This document shows positions 1 to 11,095 of a DNA stretch of 26,781 bases, in pieces. Every line of letters starts with the position of its first letter. The first letter of the stretch is position 1. The stretch comes from Phaeotremella fagi (Eukaryota > Basidiomycota > Tremellomycetes > Tremellales > Phaeotremellaceae). The position numbers were made by a program, and so were the translations under genes. Under the pieces are notes generated by a model. The model did no database searches. It saw only the letters and a program-made list of their open reading frames with translations, and was not told the DNA's origin. The DNA lies in the NCBI GenBank assembly GCA_001599715.1, contig BCHU01000022.1:1-26781 (forward strand), read 5' to 3'.

Positions 1-1078
1 CTACAAAGGCTGGAAAGCAAGTTTGGCTTCTGAAATCTACATCCATGGTTATAATTCCACCTATATTGAGCCTATGGGAACTTCAGCAGTAGTGGTAAAC
101 TTTTACTTTCCAAAATGACGATCACTTTATAATCTAACGCCATCATATGGTTTGGATCTGGACAATTTGAGATTCACAATTCGTAGGAAACGATCACCGG
201 TAGATGGATACCGTGAGAGGTTGACCAATGATACTTACTTACAACAGCGTAAGGTGAGAAATAAAAGTCGGATGAAAAGGCTTCCAATGGTAATGCTACC
301 AACCAGCCTCGTCAAATATGATTCCGCCAATTTGACTCGACCACCAAATCTCTTGTCAAATATTGAAGACAGCCAGACTTATGCACACATCTGATATGGA
401 CAGTCGTTTGGTCATTGTGATAAAGACGAGCAAAGCAATTGCTTTCTGCAAAGACACTAGCGCGGATATTCAGCGGCTGAAGGTTCAATGTGGAGTCATT
501 TCTAGAAGCAGTGGATCTCCGGTGTCAGCTGCATCTATGAGAATGCATAGCAGTCTGTTAGAATAACGGTGAGCGTCATTAAATATTGTCTCCGTCATNA
601 AATATTGCCGCCTTAACTTCAGTGAGAAAGTTTAACTCTGCGTGTCTTGACTGGCTAGTACAATTTACGCTACATTCACCAAATTACCTTAACACTGAAT
701 CAATGTATGATCGGTAATGGCCTGCATTCACCGCACTAACAGCAACTTCTGAATAGGTTAGACACAGTATAGAATTAAAGACCGAGTTATCGTCCAAAAG
801 CCAAAGTGCGCCATAACTTTTCGGCTCTAAGATTTGACAAGAACAGAGAGACGGCTAGCACTGGCGTTTGGAAAAGTTACATGCATATGTTTCTTACCGT
901 GACATAATCAGGAGCAATCGATGTCACTGATTCAACGACGTCATTCTAAATCNTTGAAGTTTGCTTAGGATTTGCGTCACTCTTGTCTCCTCAATATCTC
1001 CAGCTTTGAGACTGGCCAGCTGGCTCAAACTGACGACGTCCAGACGAGAGACCGAAACTTCGGGGACCATATCTAAAA
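1..1078. repeat. Terminal direct repeat, left copy
   Basis: Bases 1-1078 match 25704-26781 base for base at a constant offset of 25,703. The only firm difference I see is position 58 (c) against 25761 (g); positions 599 and 953 are n here and t in the right copy. The right copy stops exactly one base before the n at 1079. The repeat carries the last codons of the ORF that ends at 25736 and the 3' end of the minus-strand gene at 924-2055. Such an overlap arises from a circular molecule, from a tandem repeat unit, or from an assembler closing a loop. Stopping next to an ambiguous base favours an assembly-end effect for the exact boundary. Confidence 0.97.
574..607. repeat. Short tandem repeat, period 19 bp
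   Basis: A 15-bp unit (cgtcattaaatattg) occurs at 574-588 and again at 593-607, with one base called n in the second unit; the right terminal copy has t there. No coding sequence is visible around it. It may be a simple local duplication. Confidence 0.7.
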
Positions 1079-2055
1079 NCTCTGTACCAAANATCTTAAC
1101 CAGAAGAAAGAATTTTCTGGCCCGCTGCAAACGCTTTTGAAGCGTTGCTTTGGCTTTGATATCTTGAACAGCAATAGCGAGCTCTGGGCTGGCGCAGAGT
1201 TGTTTGAAAGTGGCTTGGTGTAGAGTACGGGCTGCAACTGTATGCGGGTGTTGCTGGAATGTTTTCTGTATGAAGCGAATCAATGTTTTAACCGTGGGAA
1301 CCAAACAGAGGATCTCGATGAGTTGCACTAACCTCGACAAAAGAGTTGTAAGCCAGTCCTAACCTCCAGTAGGCCCAATTTATCGTTACAGACAGCACAG
1401 ATACTTTTTGATCGAGATATCGCAATTGACCCAAGCATTGTAAAATGTCGTGTGCTGTACCTGTCTGAGCGCCAGTTTCACCAGTTTGCATATCTGTAAA
1501 TGCCGCTTCGTGAAGTCCGCTCATAATCTCCTTCAGATTTTCGCTTGATTTGAACCAGTGTTGCTCTTTACCATCGTTAGATTTAGCTTCCAACGCTGTC
1601 AGTAACCTGCGTAAACCGTCTTTCCGCCAGCCAGTTGGTTCATTACTGAGGCTTGAGACCTCACCCTCAGGGGCTACCGAACCAACAGAAGATTCAGAAT
1701 GGCTTGACATTAGTACGTCAGAGACTATTCTATCGCTATCAGAGTCCATCACGATCTAAGTGTTCTGCTTCAGCTAAATGCGTATAGGATAAGTATTGTC
1801 TACTTCAAGGACAGCACTGACCTCAAACTCTTCCGAACCTATCTCAATCAATAATCTTGGAGCCCAAGCAAATTGCAATAACCCTTTATTGTTGAAAGCC
1901 TTCACAAGCGCGAAGTAAGCAAGAGATGCATTGTGCGCAACGACGCTCTCTTCTTCTACACTCAAGAGACCTTCGATGTAGAGGGTCATATCTGCTAAAG
2001 TCTTGTCGCCGTTCTGATAGTCGACATCTGTGGGACGGATAGTGGTACGAGTCAT
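924..2055 (-). CDS. Unrecognised three-exon protein, about 338 aa
   Basis: Three open segments on the minus strand join cleanly: exon 1 at 2055-1804 starting with ATG, exon 2 at 1755-1333, and exon 3 at 1265-924 ending in TGA. The introns 1756-1803 (48 bp, gtagac...ttag) and 1266-1332 (67 bp, gttagt...acag) both fall between codons, and removing them gives one frame of 1,017 nt. The middle part has a Ser/Asp/Glu-rich segment starting MDSDSD and is probably disordered. The last exon is rich in Lys, Arg and Leu and looks helical. I see no signal peptide, membrane segment or known motif and do not recognise the family. Ambiguous bases at 953, 1079 and 1092 leave three residues undefined. The 3' exon overlaps the terminal repeat, so its end is present twice. 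An earlier start is possible but runs into a stop in this frame just upstream. Confidence 0.55.
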
Positions 2056-3110
2056 GGAAGTAACGTGTTTGTGAAGAAGCTCTGTGGTGCTGAGAACAAA
2101 AGGTACTTTCAGCCTTTAATTCAAGCAGGATCACTCACATTTATCGAACACAAACTCAAGAAATGATGAAATATTGTGGTTTGAGCAAAATCTAACAATA
2201 CCGAAATAAGAAGGACAGCTCATTCAGCCCACAGCTACCTATCCGTCTTACAGTTTCTTACTGTTATCGTGAGATAAACAATGTCTTATTGTTCGTTGCC
2301 ACTGAAGATGGGTCAAAGCTTGATCTTGATACATGATGTAAGAAAGGTACATAGCGCCATTTGTTCCCCTTGTTTGAAGGGGATGAAGTAGTAGCTCTTT
2401 GTTCTCATTTGGGAAGACGAGCAGACCGTGCTTCGCAAGTATAGTGTAGCTTTTGTGTTATCATACTCATACTCAATGATACAAACAAATAGGCAATACC
2501 TACGAAAAACACCGCGTACGTACCTTCTCTTGATTTTCAGGGATAGTTGGAGCCCTGACTTCCTGATATCAACCTTCTACCCCTTCACAGCAAAGCTTGC
2601 TCGCTCTCTTAAACCTATGCAAGTCGTAGGAGTCCCTGATTCTCCATTGAAACTACTGCAATTGTTTCCAGAGCGCAAGTAAATGCCATGAAAAACTAAA
2701 ATGATGCGCGGTAAAGTTTGAATTACACTCGGCTTTCCATTCAATCACTTGTCGATTGAGGATATCTGCGATCATAAACAGCTGCTCCCAACACTCTAAA
2801 TGCACTTGTGTATGAAGAAAGGAATGCTTAGCTTGGCGGAAGAGAAAAAGGCGAAGAATATCGCGAGCAAACGCACAGATACTGTTGGTCTGGCCCGCGA
2901 CCGACCACTGTTTTACGTGTCCCCTTGAAACAGATACTTTTCTGAAAACCTATTGTTCGTGTGACCCTGTCCCTAAATCGAAAAGGCTCTTCTCTTCGCA
3001 GTATCGTAGATACGTATTGTCAGCCAGTCTTTCAACAATGAAGTCAAAGAACGAGCTACAAAGATTAACAGACTTTCTTCCTTTACAACACAACCAGATC
3101 ATTTCTTAAT
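2056..3110. other. Divergent intergenic region
   Basis: This 1,055-bp spacer lies between the start of the minus-strand gene (2055) and the start of the NEK-like kinase (3111), so it should hold both promoters. I see no clear TATA box or repeated operator-like motif. Two ORFs in it (2428-2682 and 2885-3109, plus strand) have no recognisable protein character and are probably chance. Confidence 0.5.
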
Positions 3111-4675
3111 ATGTCAGTTTGTCCAGGTTATAGCTTCTTACGTTTGCTTGGAGAGGGAGGTTTCGGAGTTGTTCAGCTCGCTCGACGCCAAACTGATGAA
3201 AAGGTTAGTTCTCTGTCAGTTCTCTGTTGTTGCAAACTGACTGCTTTGAGATAGTTATTTGCAGTGAAATGTATCCAAAAGTCTAAAGGCAGTATCGTTT
3301 CCGAAAGGTGTGAAGATGAGGTCTTCGCTTTACGCGAACTGTCTCACCCAAACATCGTGTCATTCATCGAAGTCTCAGAAGGAATCTCCCACCGTTACAT
3401 TGTGATGGAATACTGTGAAGGGGGCGATTTGAGGAGTTTACTCAACCGTCATCTCAGCAGTTCGTGAGTGGCTTCCCTCAATTTTGTCGTCATCAAAACG
3501 AAAAGAAATCAATGACCTTTCGTAGTACATTTCTTTCAGAATCAAAAATCACCTGTATTTCTCTACAGATTCTACTTGCACTTCATCATTGCCATCATTC
3601 TTACTTTGGAGAGTGGACTTTACTTCATCGCGACCTCAAACCGGAGAATGGTGAGTCTGCCGAATTGTGCAAATGTCTCCCTACATCATGCTGAACACTT
3701 ATACCTGCGAATTTATCCGCAGTGCTGTTGGGAAGCAATGGCTGTGTTAAGCTAGCAGACTTCGGCTTATCAAAAATTTTAGATGATAAAGAGCGTCAAG
3801 CTGTATCCATGGTAGGCGTAGGTGGCTTTCTCGAATCGTTCAATTATGACACTGACTCAAGTCTTTGACAGACTCGTGGCTATCTTGCTCCAGTGAGTTC
3901 GTTTCCGGGAGACTTGAAACTGCTGTTTTTTTGACATACCCGAGGAACTTCTCGCTGGAAGACCGTACGACTCGAAAGCTGATATGTTTGGCTTGGGATG
4001 CTTGATGTACGAAATGTGTGTTTTAGCGTGCGTGTAATCATTTTACTGGGCGAAGACAAATCACGAATAGAACCCGCAGACCTCCACAGTACCAACAACG
4101 TGGTTTAAAACGTGCGATTGCTTTGCTTATTCCCATGCGGTATTCTGCGGACCTTGGACAAGTAATCCAAAGTTTACTGTACAATGACGTTAGTACAGTT
4201 TTTATTCCCAACTTTTGAAGGAAGATAGACAAGCTGACATTATATAGCCATCTAAGCGACCGTCCACAGCTGATTTATTGTCTCGGGAAGACATAGGACG
4301 CTGGCTTCAACACATGCCAGCTGAGCAGTCAGAGGTATTGTGAGTTAGAAAACCAAATGCTTTTTACCTAATTGACGTGGTTACAAAGTGCAAAGGACGT
4401 CTCTGGTATCAAAGCTCGTCTTCAAATGCGAGAGGATCAGCTAGATGAACGGGAGCGCAACCTTCATCATAGAGAACGTAAACTTGCTGCCAAAGGAGCC
4501 TCACTTGATGCTCAATTCCGCCGGTACGTTGTTGAAACGAAACAATTTCCATGATTTTCATTTGCGGAAAGCTACTGACGTCATGAACCACAACAGGCTA
4601 GCATTTCGTGAATCACTTTCTCCTCCTCCACAAACTCCTGTCGTAGCTTCTGAGTCTTCGAGGAAAAANCAGTGA
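3111..4675 (+). CDS. NEK-like serine/threonine protein kinase (NIMA family)
   Basis: Ten exons join into one frame of 1,014 nt (337 aa): 3111-3203, 3255-3459, 3540-3650, 3723-3811, 3872-3892, 3945-4027, 4071-4188, 4248-4334, 4396-4523, 4597-4675. All introns are GT-AG, 43-80 bp. The second donor (gttcgt at 3460) is less canonical than the gtgagt four bases on but is the one that keeps frame. The sixth intron could instead end at 4079, dropping three residues. The protein shows the full kinase set: glycine loop GEGGFG (14-19), AVK lysine 36, helix-C Glu about 53, HRDLKPEN (129-136, catalytic Asp131), DFG (149-151), APE (172-174) and a PSKRPS motif typical of the NEK C-lobe. A short charged coiled coil (about 270-311, many Arg/Glu) and a Pro-rich tail follow, as in NIMA/Nek2 relatives that act in mitotic entry and spindle-pole function. 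The tail is shorter than in NIMA itself. One residue near the C-terminus is undefined (n at 4669). It appears intact. Confidence 0.92.
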
Positions 4676-5058
4676 AAGTCCCTGACTTGGTACATGATAA
4701 GATGAATTCTCGCTACAAATACGATTTCACCATAAAATTCATAAACGATTTGCGATTGCGATCGTGATCGCAAGAGACCTTAGAACTGAGCATTGCATTT
4801 TAGATTAAATAGTTGGGTAAGGCTGAGAAAAGCTCCGAAGACATCTAGGGCACTTAGCTTTTACCGTGAGTTGCATAGTCGAAACATTATGCATCGCTCC
4901 CAATCGCAGTCGAGAAGTCTCAACATGATCGATGTGATAGATACGACAGAGTCAACATTAAGGGTCAGCAGTAACGATATTTCTGTTTTTGTAACAATAT
5001 CAGCAACAGTAAAACAGAGAACATATTTCTGGGCTAATAAAATGGAACCTACCACGAA

Positions 5059-5415
5059 CTACAGCAGGTTGATGACGATTGTTTGATTGAGCATAGATCC
5101 AACACAGGTAAATTGACCTCGACTATGGGCAAGTTGGCGAATAAAGACAGCCTCTTCCGACTGCGCAGTGAAGTTGGTCCCAAAAGCTCGGTTGTGACGT
5201 TCCACAGCATTGGCAGAAATCGCTCGCCACCGCACATCGTTCCCTTCGCCGACAGGGATGGGAAGCAATGCATTTCCAGAGGGCAAATCGGGCGCCACCC
5301 ACCATTCGCCGTCGAACGCAATCCACACCGCAAGCACAGCATCGCTTCGATTCACAAAAATTAGGGAAAGGTAACCGTCATCAAGATGTAGCGGTGTGAT
5401 TAGTTCCAAAGACAT
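5059..5415 (-). CDS. Unrecognised 118-aa protein
   Basis: A single open frame starts at ATG 5415-5413 and ends in TAG next to 5059. The first 85 residues read like a real, folded protein: alternating hydrophobic strands, a Trp-rich core (VWIAFDGEWW) and a proline-containing PSGNALLPIP stretch. The end is less convincing. A candidate 59-bp intron (5117-5059, gtcaat...gtag) would replace the last 19 residues with another short tail ending at TGA 5002-5000, and I cannot choose between the two. It runs towards the 3' end of the NEK-like kinase gene (convergent). I do not recognise the family. It may be a truncated or orphan protein. Confidence 0.45.
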   Translation of the reverse strand: MSLELITPLHLDDGYLSLIFVNRSDAVLAVWIAFDGEWWVAPDLPSGNALLPIPVGEGNDVRWRAISANAVERHNRAFGTNFTAQSEEAVFIRQLAHSRGQFTCVGSMLNQTIVINLL

Positions 5416-8286
5416 GTTATGGAAGACTGAGGAGCGATTGTAAGGGACGACGGATATGAATACTGGTTTGAATTCTCGTAGATGAACGACAAGGACGACT
5501 GCTCATGGAAATAATTAGTGATGTTCAACTACAGATGAAAAAGTCATAGCCTACTGAAAATGATGGTCAAGATCGATCAACTATAGATTCTTTGAGTGTA
5601 TTCCTGAGTTGGTTTCGTTGGAGAAAAAGAAACACTGCAAACCAATCACTCACCCAATTTATACCTTGTGTCCTTTTTGGCGATCCATGCACTCTTGGAA
5701 GCTCTCAAGTCGACTTCCAGTACTACGGCATTTCATATAAAATCCATTTAAGTACATGACGTGGTCCGGGAAAATAAAGAGAAACTGTATCGCCCTGCAT
5801 TCTTCTCCAAGACCCCTTGAATCTCTTCTATTTTAAGGAGCCATTCCGAGCAGTTACCTATCGAGTCGCTTGCCTTGCCCGTCCTACGTAGAGCTCTTAG
5901 TTGTGCTCTTTTCATGATTGTTGCAAGCTTGCAATTGCAGAGAACAAAACATTTAGTAGCTCGTTCGATAACCATCGACTCAGCGCGATAATGGGATTAA
6001 GAAAGCTATCCTATGTATTCACTTTATGTTCACTGACCATGCATTTCCACCGCATCACATATATCCATTTGATAAGGTTTTGACCGTCGATTCTCATCCG
6101 CTGTATATTTGGGTCAAATAGAGCTGTACTCTTTACTCGGATATCATCGGTGATGGTATGATGTATACTGTGGAATTAGATAGAGATATATGAAGGGACA
6201 GCGTGTCTTGCTGTCCAATCGGTTCGCTGTCATTTACGTAGGCGGCCAATAACTGCAGAACAAGCCTGCCCATACCAGCCTACGTAGTACAGCTAGACCC
6301 CTATTCCTAGCAGTTACTTCTACACCTTTTCAAGCTACATATTAAGAACATGAAAAGGCTAAACATTTTCTTTGTCATCAAATTGTTGTTTCATTTTATA
6401 TGTGTCAAAACGCTTCAAGTGTTTTACAATTTTCATTAATGGATTCAATTAGATTTTCGAAATTCGGTCGACAGTTGCAAGCAGACACTGACGAAGTAAA
6501 GCTCTGACTAATGTAAAAACAACTTATCTTCATGATCAAGCAGGAGATTTGGTGAATACTGAATAAGGTCTACAAAAACTTTCGTCAAATATAGATCGAC
6601 CATTACCTTTAACTTTCTCTTGAATAAATACCCACTTGATTTTTTTAGTGATCCAGTCCCCATTTCCATAAAGGATAGATGAAGTAAGAACAGAGGAAAT
6701 ATGAAGTGTTCAAAGGTAAACTAACGGTACGATCAAAGAGGATTACAGCAGTGGCGTGTAGACCATGGCGGGCGCTACGCATTCTTAATTCACTAGCCTT
6801 TTGAGCGTGATTTATTACTACTACATCTGCGTTTCGAGTCTGAAAACATGTCCATTATCTTCTGGAGTAGTTAATTATTTCGTTGATTTTGGTGAAATTA
6901 AAAGATGCTAAAGTTTTTCCACCGCCAGAAGGATTGGCAATAGCTCTCCAACTTAGGAGGCATGATCGTAAGTCGATCGGGTTTAGCACCATATCATGGA
7001 AGTATGACCATGGATCATGATTGATAGGGCAATCCCGTGCATAGCTCATCCAACGGTGAATAATCAAGACATCAAGTCAACAACAAATCTCCATTTAGAA
7101 TAAGTTGTTAAATGCCGTATAAAATGAATGGCTGACTTGATTGTTGAAAGAAACATTAATTGGAACGAGTTTGAAGTTGGTTCAGAGGAATTTTAGGGGC
7201 TCAAAATGATAGTGTGAGTGAGAGTATGTTTATGTTTTATCTTTATAATTTTGAAGTTAGAGCTTAGCCGATAATTTCAACAGTTGTCTGGGTTTCGCTC
7301 TTATGGCTTTTTCTCTTATCTCGCAATGATTTTTCTGCAGACAAAGGGCAACGCTAAGCCTTATCAACACGAAAGATAAGCGCCAAGCATAGATCTATTT
7401 CTTCTGGCCCCCACAAATAAACAAACCTCCCACCCACAGAGTGTCTTCCCGCGTTAATTCCGCAGGTCTATGTCGAAGTTGAACTATTCATAGGTTAAGA
7501 GATGAACAGCGTTGAAGTATCCTCGCCACTGATCACAATGACCTTATCGTATTAGGTGATTTTGGAAAGGCTAGCTTCATAGCGTTTTAACCTTAATATT
7601 TTTACTTCCAAGCGTTTTTCGAGGTGAGTTAGTCGAATTTGGAAAAAGAGCGCTTATTTTCTAGAACTCTATTCCGAAGTCGACTTGCGATTTATTGATA
7701 TCTCCCCCGCCTTCCAAATCAAATACACAAGAAAAACCACTGGGACAAAATCGCCAACCGTGTTACTGGAATAAGTTCCGGAGTTAGTCTGCTTGGGCGA
7801 ATTTCTCCTTACCAGATACTCAATGGAGTCGCAAATCATTTGCTGTTCACTCGCTTGTCTGTTTATGTGATCCTTATCTTTCTCCAGGTAATTCTACTCT
7901 TCAAGAACAACTTGTTTACCTCCACTCAATACCTCAGCTTTGAAGCAGACTCTCTCCCGAGTTATCAACTGTCTATACGGCTTTAAGCCTGACGTTATCG
8001 ACTAGGTAGCTGCACAATTCTGCTTCCTAGTTTAGGCTTGGAAATGTTGAGTGAAGGAATAAATCACAGGATTATACATTAACTTCTTATATTCATCCTA
8101 CAGGTTTAGTAAGTACCACCCAACATAGGCAAAGACTGATAAGCGCTTTCAAGCTACATTTTTGTTTGTAAATTCATTATCTTTGGAGGTTGCTGACCTC
8201 TTGTAACAATCATTGCAACACCTAAGATTATTCGATAGTAACACTGGTTCACCAGTCGCATTCACTGACATACTGACATCGACCAC
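5416..8286. other. Long stretch with no convincing gene
   Basis: About 2.9 kb of fairly AT-rich sequence with stops in all frames. The longest minus-strand ORF, 5748-5975, includes a basic segment (MKRAQLRALRRTGKAS) but has no recognisable domain. ORF 6855-7067 (-) looks like chance. No tRNA, terminal inverted repeat or transposase motif was visible. The N-terminal part of the HET pseudogene probably began in the last few hundred bases but is too decayed to trace. Confidence 0.5.
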
Positions 8287-9833
8287 TCCTTGGATCAAAT
8301 TGAGTACTCCGCTGTCACTCATGTTAGGGGTCAAGATGGCATTGTTCTTGCTCGGATTTAAGGTTTAGAATGGAAAGTCCAAATGGGAGCAGGTCCAATT
8401 TATAGCAAGAAGGGTCGCTTGACTGCTGTTCGCAGAAAATACCGCGCACAATATGTTTGGTGGGACGTCTTTTGTATTGATCAAAACAATTTTGCTGAAC
8501 TTGCCCTCGAGACACAAAGGAGTGCAGTCTATTACAGGAACTAAAAGTATACTTTTGCTTTGCTAAATGACGTTGCTTATCGACTACTTCAACGACTGAC
8601 CATTAGGGAACATTTCACAATTTGGACGTCTCTGGTACGTGCAGGGCGAAATCACGAAGCGACAACTTTGTTGGGACTGGTGCCCCGAAGAATATGGTTA
8701 TCACGACACATTCCAGATGGTATCGCCAGGGAAAACATGGGTCATCTTCATAACGTCAATACCTCAACGGTAACTGAGGCCGGTGATCTCCTACAGGTAA
8801 TTCGTTCAGTCCGCGATATTTGCCTGGATCCGTGGTTCAACGTGTGTGGCTTGGAAATGAAAGTAGCGCGAAATGTCATTTTAGTAGGGGAAGGCACGGC
8901 TATCCGATTAAGTGATTTCATAGCCGCTTTGGAGGGAATATACATTTTGGCTACTTATGCCCATCTGCACATTGGGCTGCATTGTTTCTCTCTAAAAATG
9001 AGGAATATATGGGATTTGCATGAAGAAATGCTCCCAACTCGAATGGGAGATGCTTTGCGCTTTGCAAGCACAAGGTCTTGTACCAGAAACGAAGATCGAT
9101 TTTTCGCCGTTCGCAGCCTGGTTAGCCATCCTCAAAGTATCCCAGTGGAATATCAAGATGGATCTGTTGAAGAGCAATTGAATAACTATTTCGTAGCTAC
9201 TGGCGATGCGTCTTTCATCCTTTTCAATGGCCCATCTTCTCCAAAATATCTACATCTTCCAGATCCCTAAAATATCAGCTTTATTTGGACGAAACTCTGG
9301 TCGGATCCCGTTCAGGGGGAGAGATTAGTCTATGAACACGGTACCTTATGCACACTTCATTAATACGCTCACATCGTCAAAAATCTTCCCGTTAGGAAAA
9401 TCATTGCCAGCAAGAATCAATGATACGTTAGCAGCTATTATCAATCCGGTGACAGAAAACGGGATAAATAATCTCGAAAAGGCTCTTCGAACAGTGGTTG
9501 TAGTAAGAATTCTGGATGATAGTCTACTAGCAATGTCTTTAATTCCTACTTATGCAGAACTGGTAATTCTTTGGAGCGTAGAGAGAAGATATACCATTCT
9601 CCAACCCAATGACCGGTTCAAACAGGATATCACAAAGCTTTACCAAACTGTCTCCCAATACCATACTTTACTGTCTAGGTCCAACTTCACTCTCAGATGA
9701 CGACACATTCTTGGTTGTCAAACCAGATCAGAACAATGCAGGAAAGACTATTCTCAAGCGGGTTGATCTCGCTCCCGCTTACGACGACATGCCAATAGAC
9801 GATACCCCTCTGATCACAGGCTATTTGGCTTGA
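8287..9833 (+). pseudogene. HET-domain (heterokaryon incompatibility) protein, degraded
   Basis: HET-domain proteins (PF06985) trigger cell death after fusion of unlike fungal strains or act in related recognition. In one frame the hallmark blocks appear in order: YSAVTHVRG at 8305 (compare the family Y-AVSHVWG), YVWWDVFCIDQN at 8452, YRN near 8536, FTIWT after 8560 and NEDRFFAVRSLV around 9090-9130, followed by a family-like PVEYQDGSVEEQLNNYF. The frame is broken by TAA at 8359-8361, TAA at 8542-8544 and TAA at 9268-9270. The C-terminal part then continues in two other frames (from about 9332 to 9700, then to 9833). No GT-AG introns that I can find remove these stops. The open 236-codon segment at 8560-9270 would lack the N-terminal half of the domain. 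I therefore call it a pseudogene; a recently broken allele is also possible. Confidence 0.85.
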
Positions 9834-9886
9834 TGATGACCGATGTGGTTAGGCGGTTAGGGAAACTAAGATAACGTCACATTTGG

Positions 9887-10258
9887 ATGAAATACTTTCT
9901 TACTGTTTTCCTACAAATTCAAACACTTCTTATCGCAGTATTCGTTTTATTAAATCTAATGCTATTTTACATCTTCTTCGAATCAGTACTTATCCCTATG
10001 TTCCTTGTTGTAGGTATTTGGGGAGGTTTTGTAACTCGAATTCGCGCATCTTTCCTTTTATTCCTTTACACTTTCGCTGAATCACTATTTATGCTATTAG
10101 CCATCATATTAATTTACAGTAACGTAAGCTCAATAGGCTTCACTATCCTAGCACTATCAGATATTAGCCTAGATAGCCAAAAACTTTCATGGTTAGAATT
10201 CTTCCTGTCATTGCGGTGAGAAGTCCACGTATTCCATTCACATATTGCTTCCACGTGC
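9887..10258 (+). pseudogene. nad4: NUMT: fragment of mitochondrial nad4 (NADH dehydrogenase subunit 4)
   Basis: The frame 9887-10219 encodes a hydrophobic protein matching an inner part of fungal mitochondrial ND4, the proton-pumping complex I subunit. Diagnostic words are FYIFFESVLIPMFLVVGIWGG, ASFLLFLYTFAESLFMLLAI (an otherwise conserved GSLFMLL with Gly changed to Glu) and LDSQKLSWLEFF. Near 10214 the frame breaks. The next expected motif (AVK-P-IPFHIWLP) is visible only in fragments, split over two frames up to about 10258. The first roughly 100 and last roughly 250 residues of ND4 are missing, and flanking sequence is not mitochondrial. It is therefore a nuclear copy, not a working gene. 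It begins 53 bp after the HET pseudogene. Confidence 0.88.
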
Positions 10259-11095
10259 TCTCCTGATTGATTAGCATTTGGGTTGTTTGATGAGAATGTT
10301 TAATTTGTTAGTGAAAGTGCGTTCATTGGTGGTCCTTAATCGAATGAAGGGTTTGAAGCTCTTCGTTTGATCTACACAGACTAACAAAGTTAAGATTAAA
10401 TTATAATAAATCAAAAAAGTTCGCAGTTACAATTGGTGTTGAGACACAGAATCAACGATTGTTGCTGGATTAAAATACTTTCAATCTAGAGGCTTATCTT
10501 CTGAACTCATCCTGAAATGTCCAGCAATATTGTTTTGCGGCTTTGTCCATGAAATGTTATCATAATACGGTATAATTATATTTCCTCCCCTGACACTATT
10601 ATGACTACATAAGTATAAACCATATATAAGGGTAAATTATTAAGAAGCATTTCGAGAGTCGTAGAATCCAATTTTTATCTAATATCTCACCTCTGGTTTC
10701 TCTTCTCCACTTATTTGGTAGTTAAACCAATTATCACGGTCTTATACGAATGAAAAATTTGCAAGTGGAACTATACAGTTTAGACGATTTATAGCTGCGC
10801 AGGAACAAACTAGGGGAAGGTTTGTATCAAATTAAGTATTTCTGATATAACAGCAGAAACTGTGTGGAAGCTAAAGAAAGTAATCAATATTTAGTATCCT
10901 TTATAACATTTGGTATAACTACTTCTATATTAGACGTAGTACCATAAAAATAACGAACGAAGATCCAAATTTCCCCCTTCTGATCAATTTATATTGATAA
11001 TTCTGATCAGAATAGAGTAGTGGTTATTCGAAGAAATTGCTTTCTCGTCGCGATCGACAGACCAGTGACCCCAACTCACGTTATTATCTGTACCC
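10259..11095. other. AT-rich stretch without a gene
   Basis: No ORF of note and many stops in all frames. It holds a small nested palindrome: ttctgatca at 10978-10986 recurs at 11001 as the 12-bp palindrome ttctgatcagaa (11001-11012), with atcaat/attgat inverted arms between. This may be a transcription terminator or a protein-binding site for the convergent neighbour, or chance in AT-rich DNA. Confidence 0.4.

Noticed and set aside
2428..3109. Two ORFs upstream of the kinase
   Set aside because: No motif, no protein-like conservation pattern, and they fill the divergent promoter region.
8149..8515. Two minus-strand ORFs
   Set aside because: The second is antisense to the recognisable N-terminal HET-domain blocks on the plus strand; the first has no motif and partly overlaps them.
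8359..8544. TAA read as a sense codon (altered genetic code)
   Set aside because: Other lesions in the same HET gene are frameshifts, and the intact kinase and HNH genes end at ordinary TGA and TAG with no internal stops, so decay is the simpler explanation.
9887..10219. Functional nad4 gene on a mitochondrial contig
   Set aside because: Both ends of the protein are missing, the frame breaks after 10214, and neighbours are nuclear genes with spliceosomal introns.
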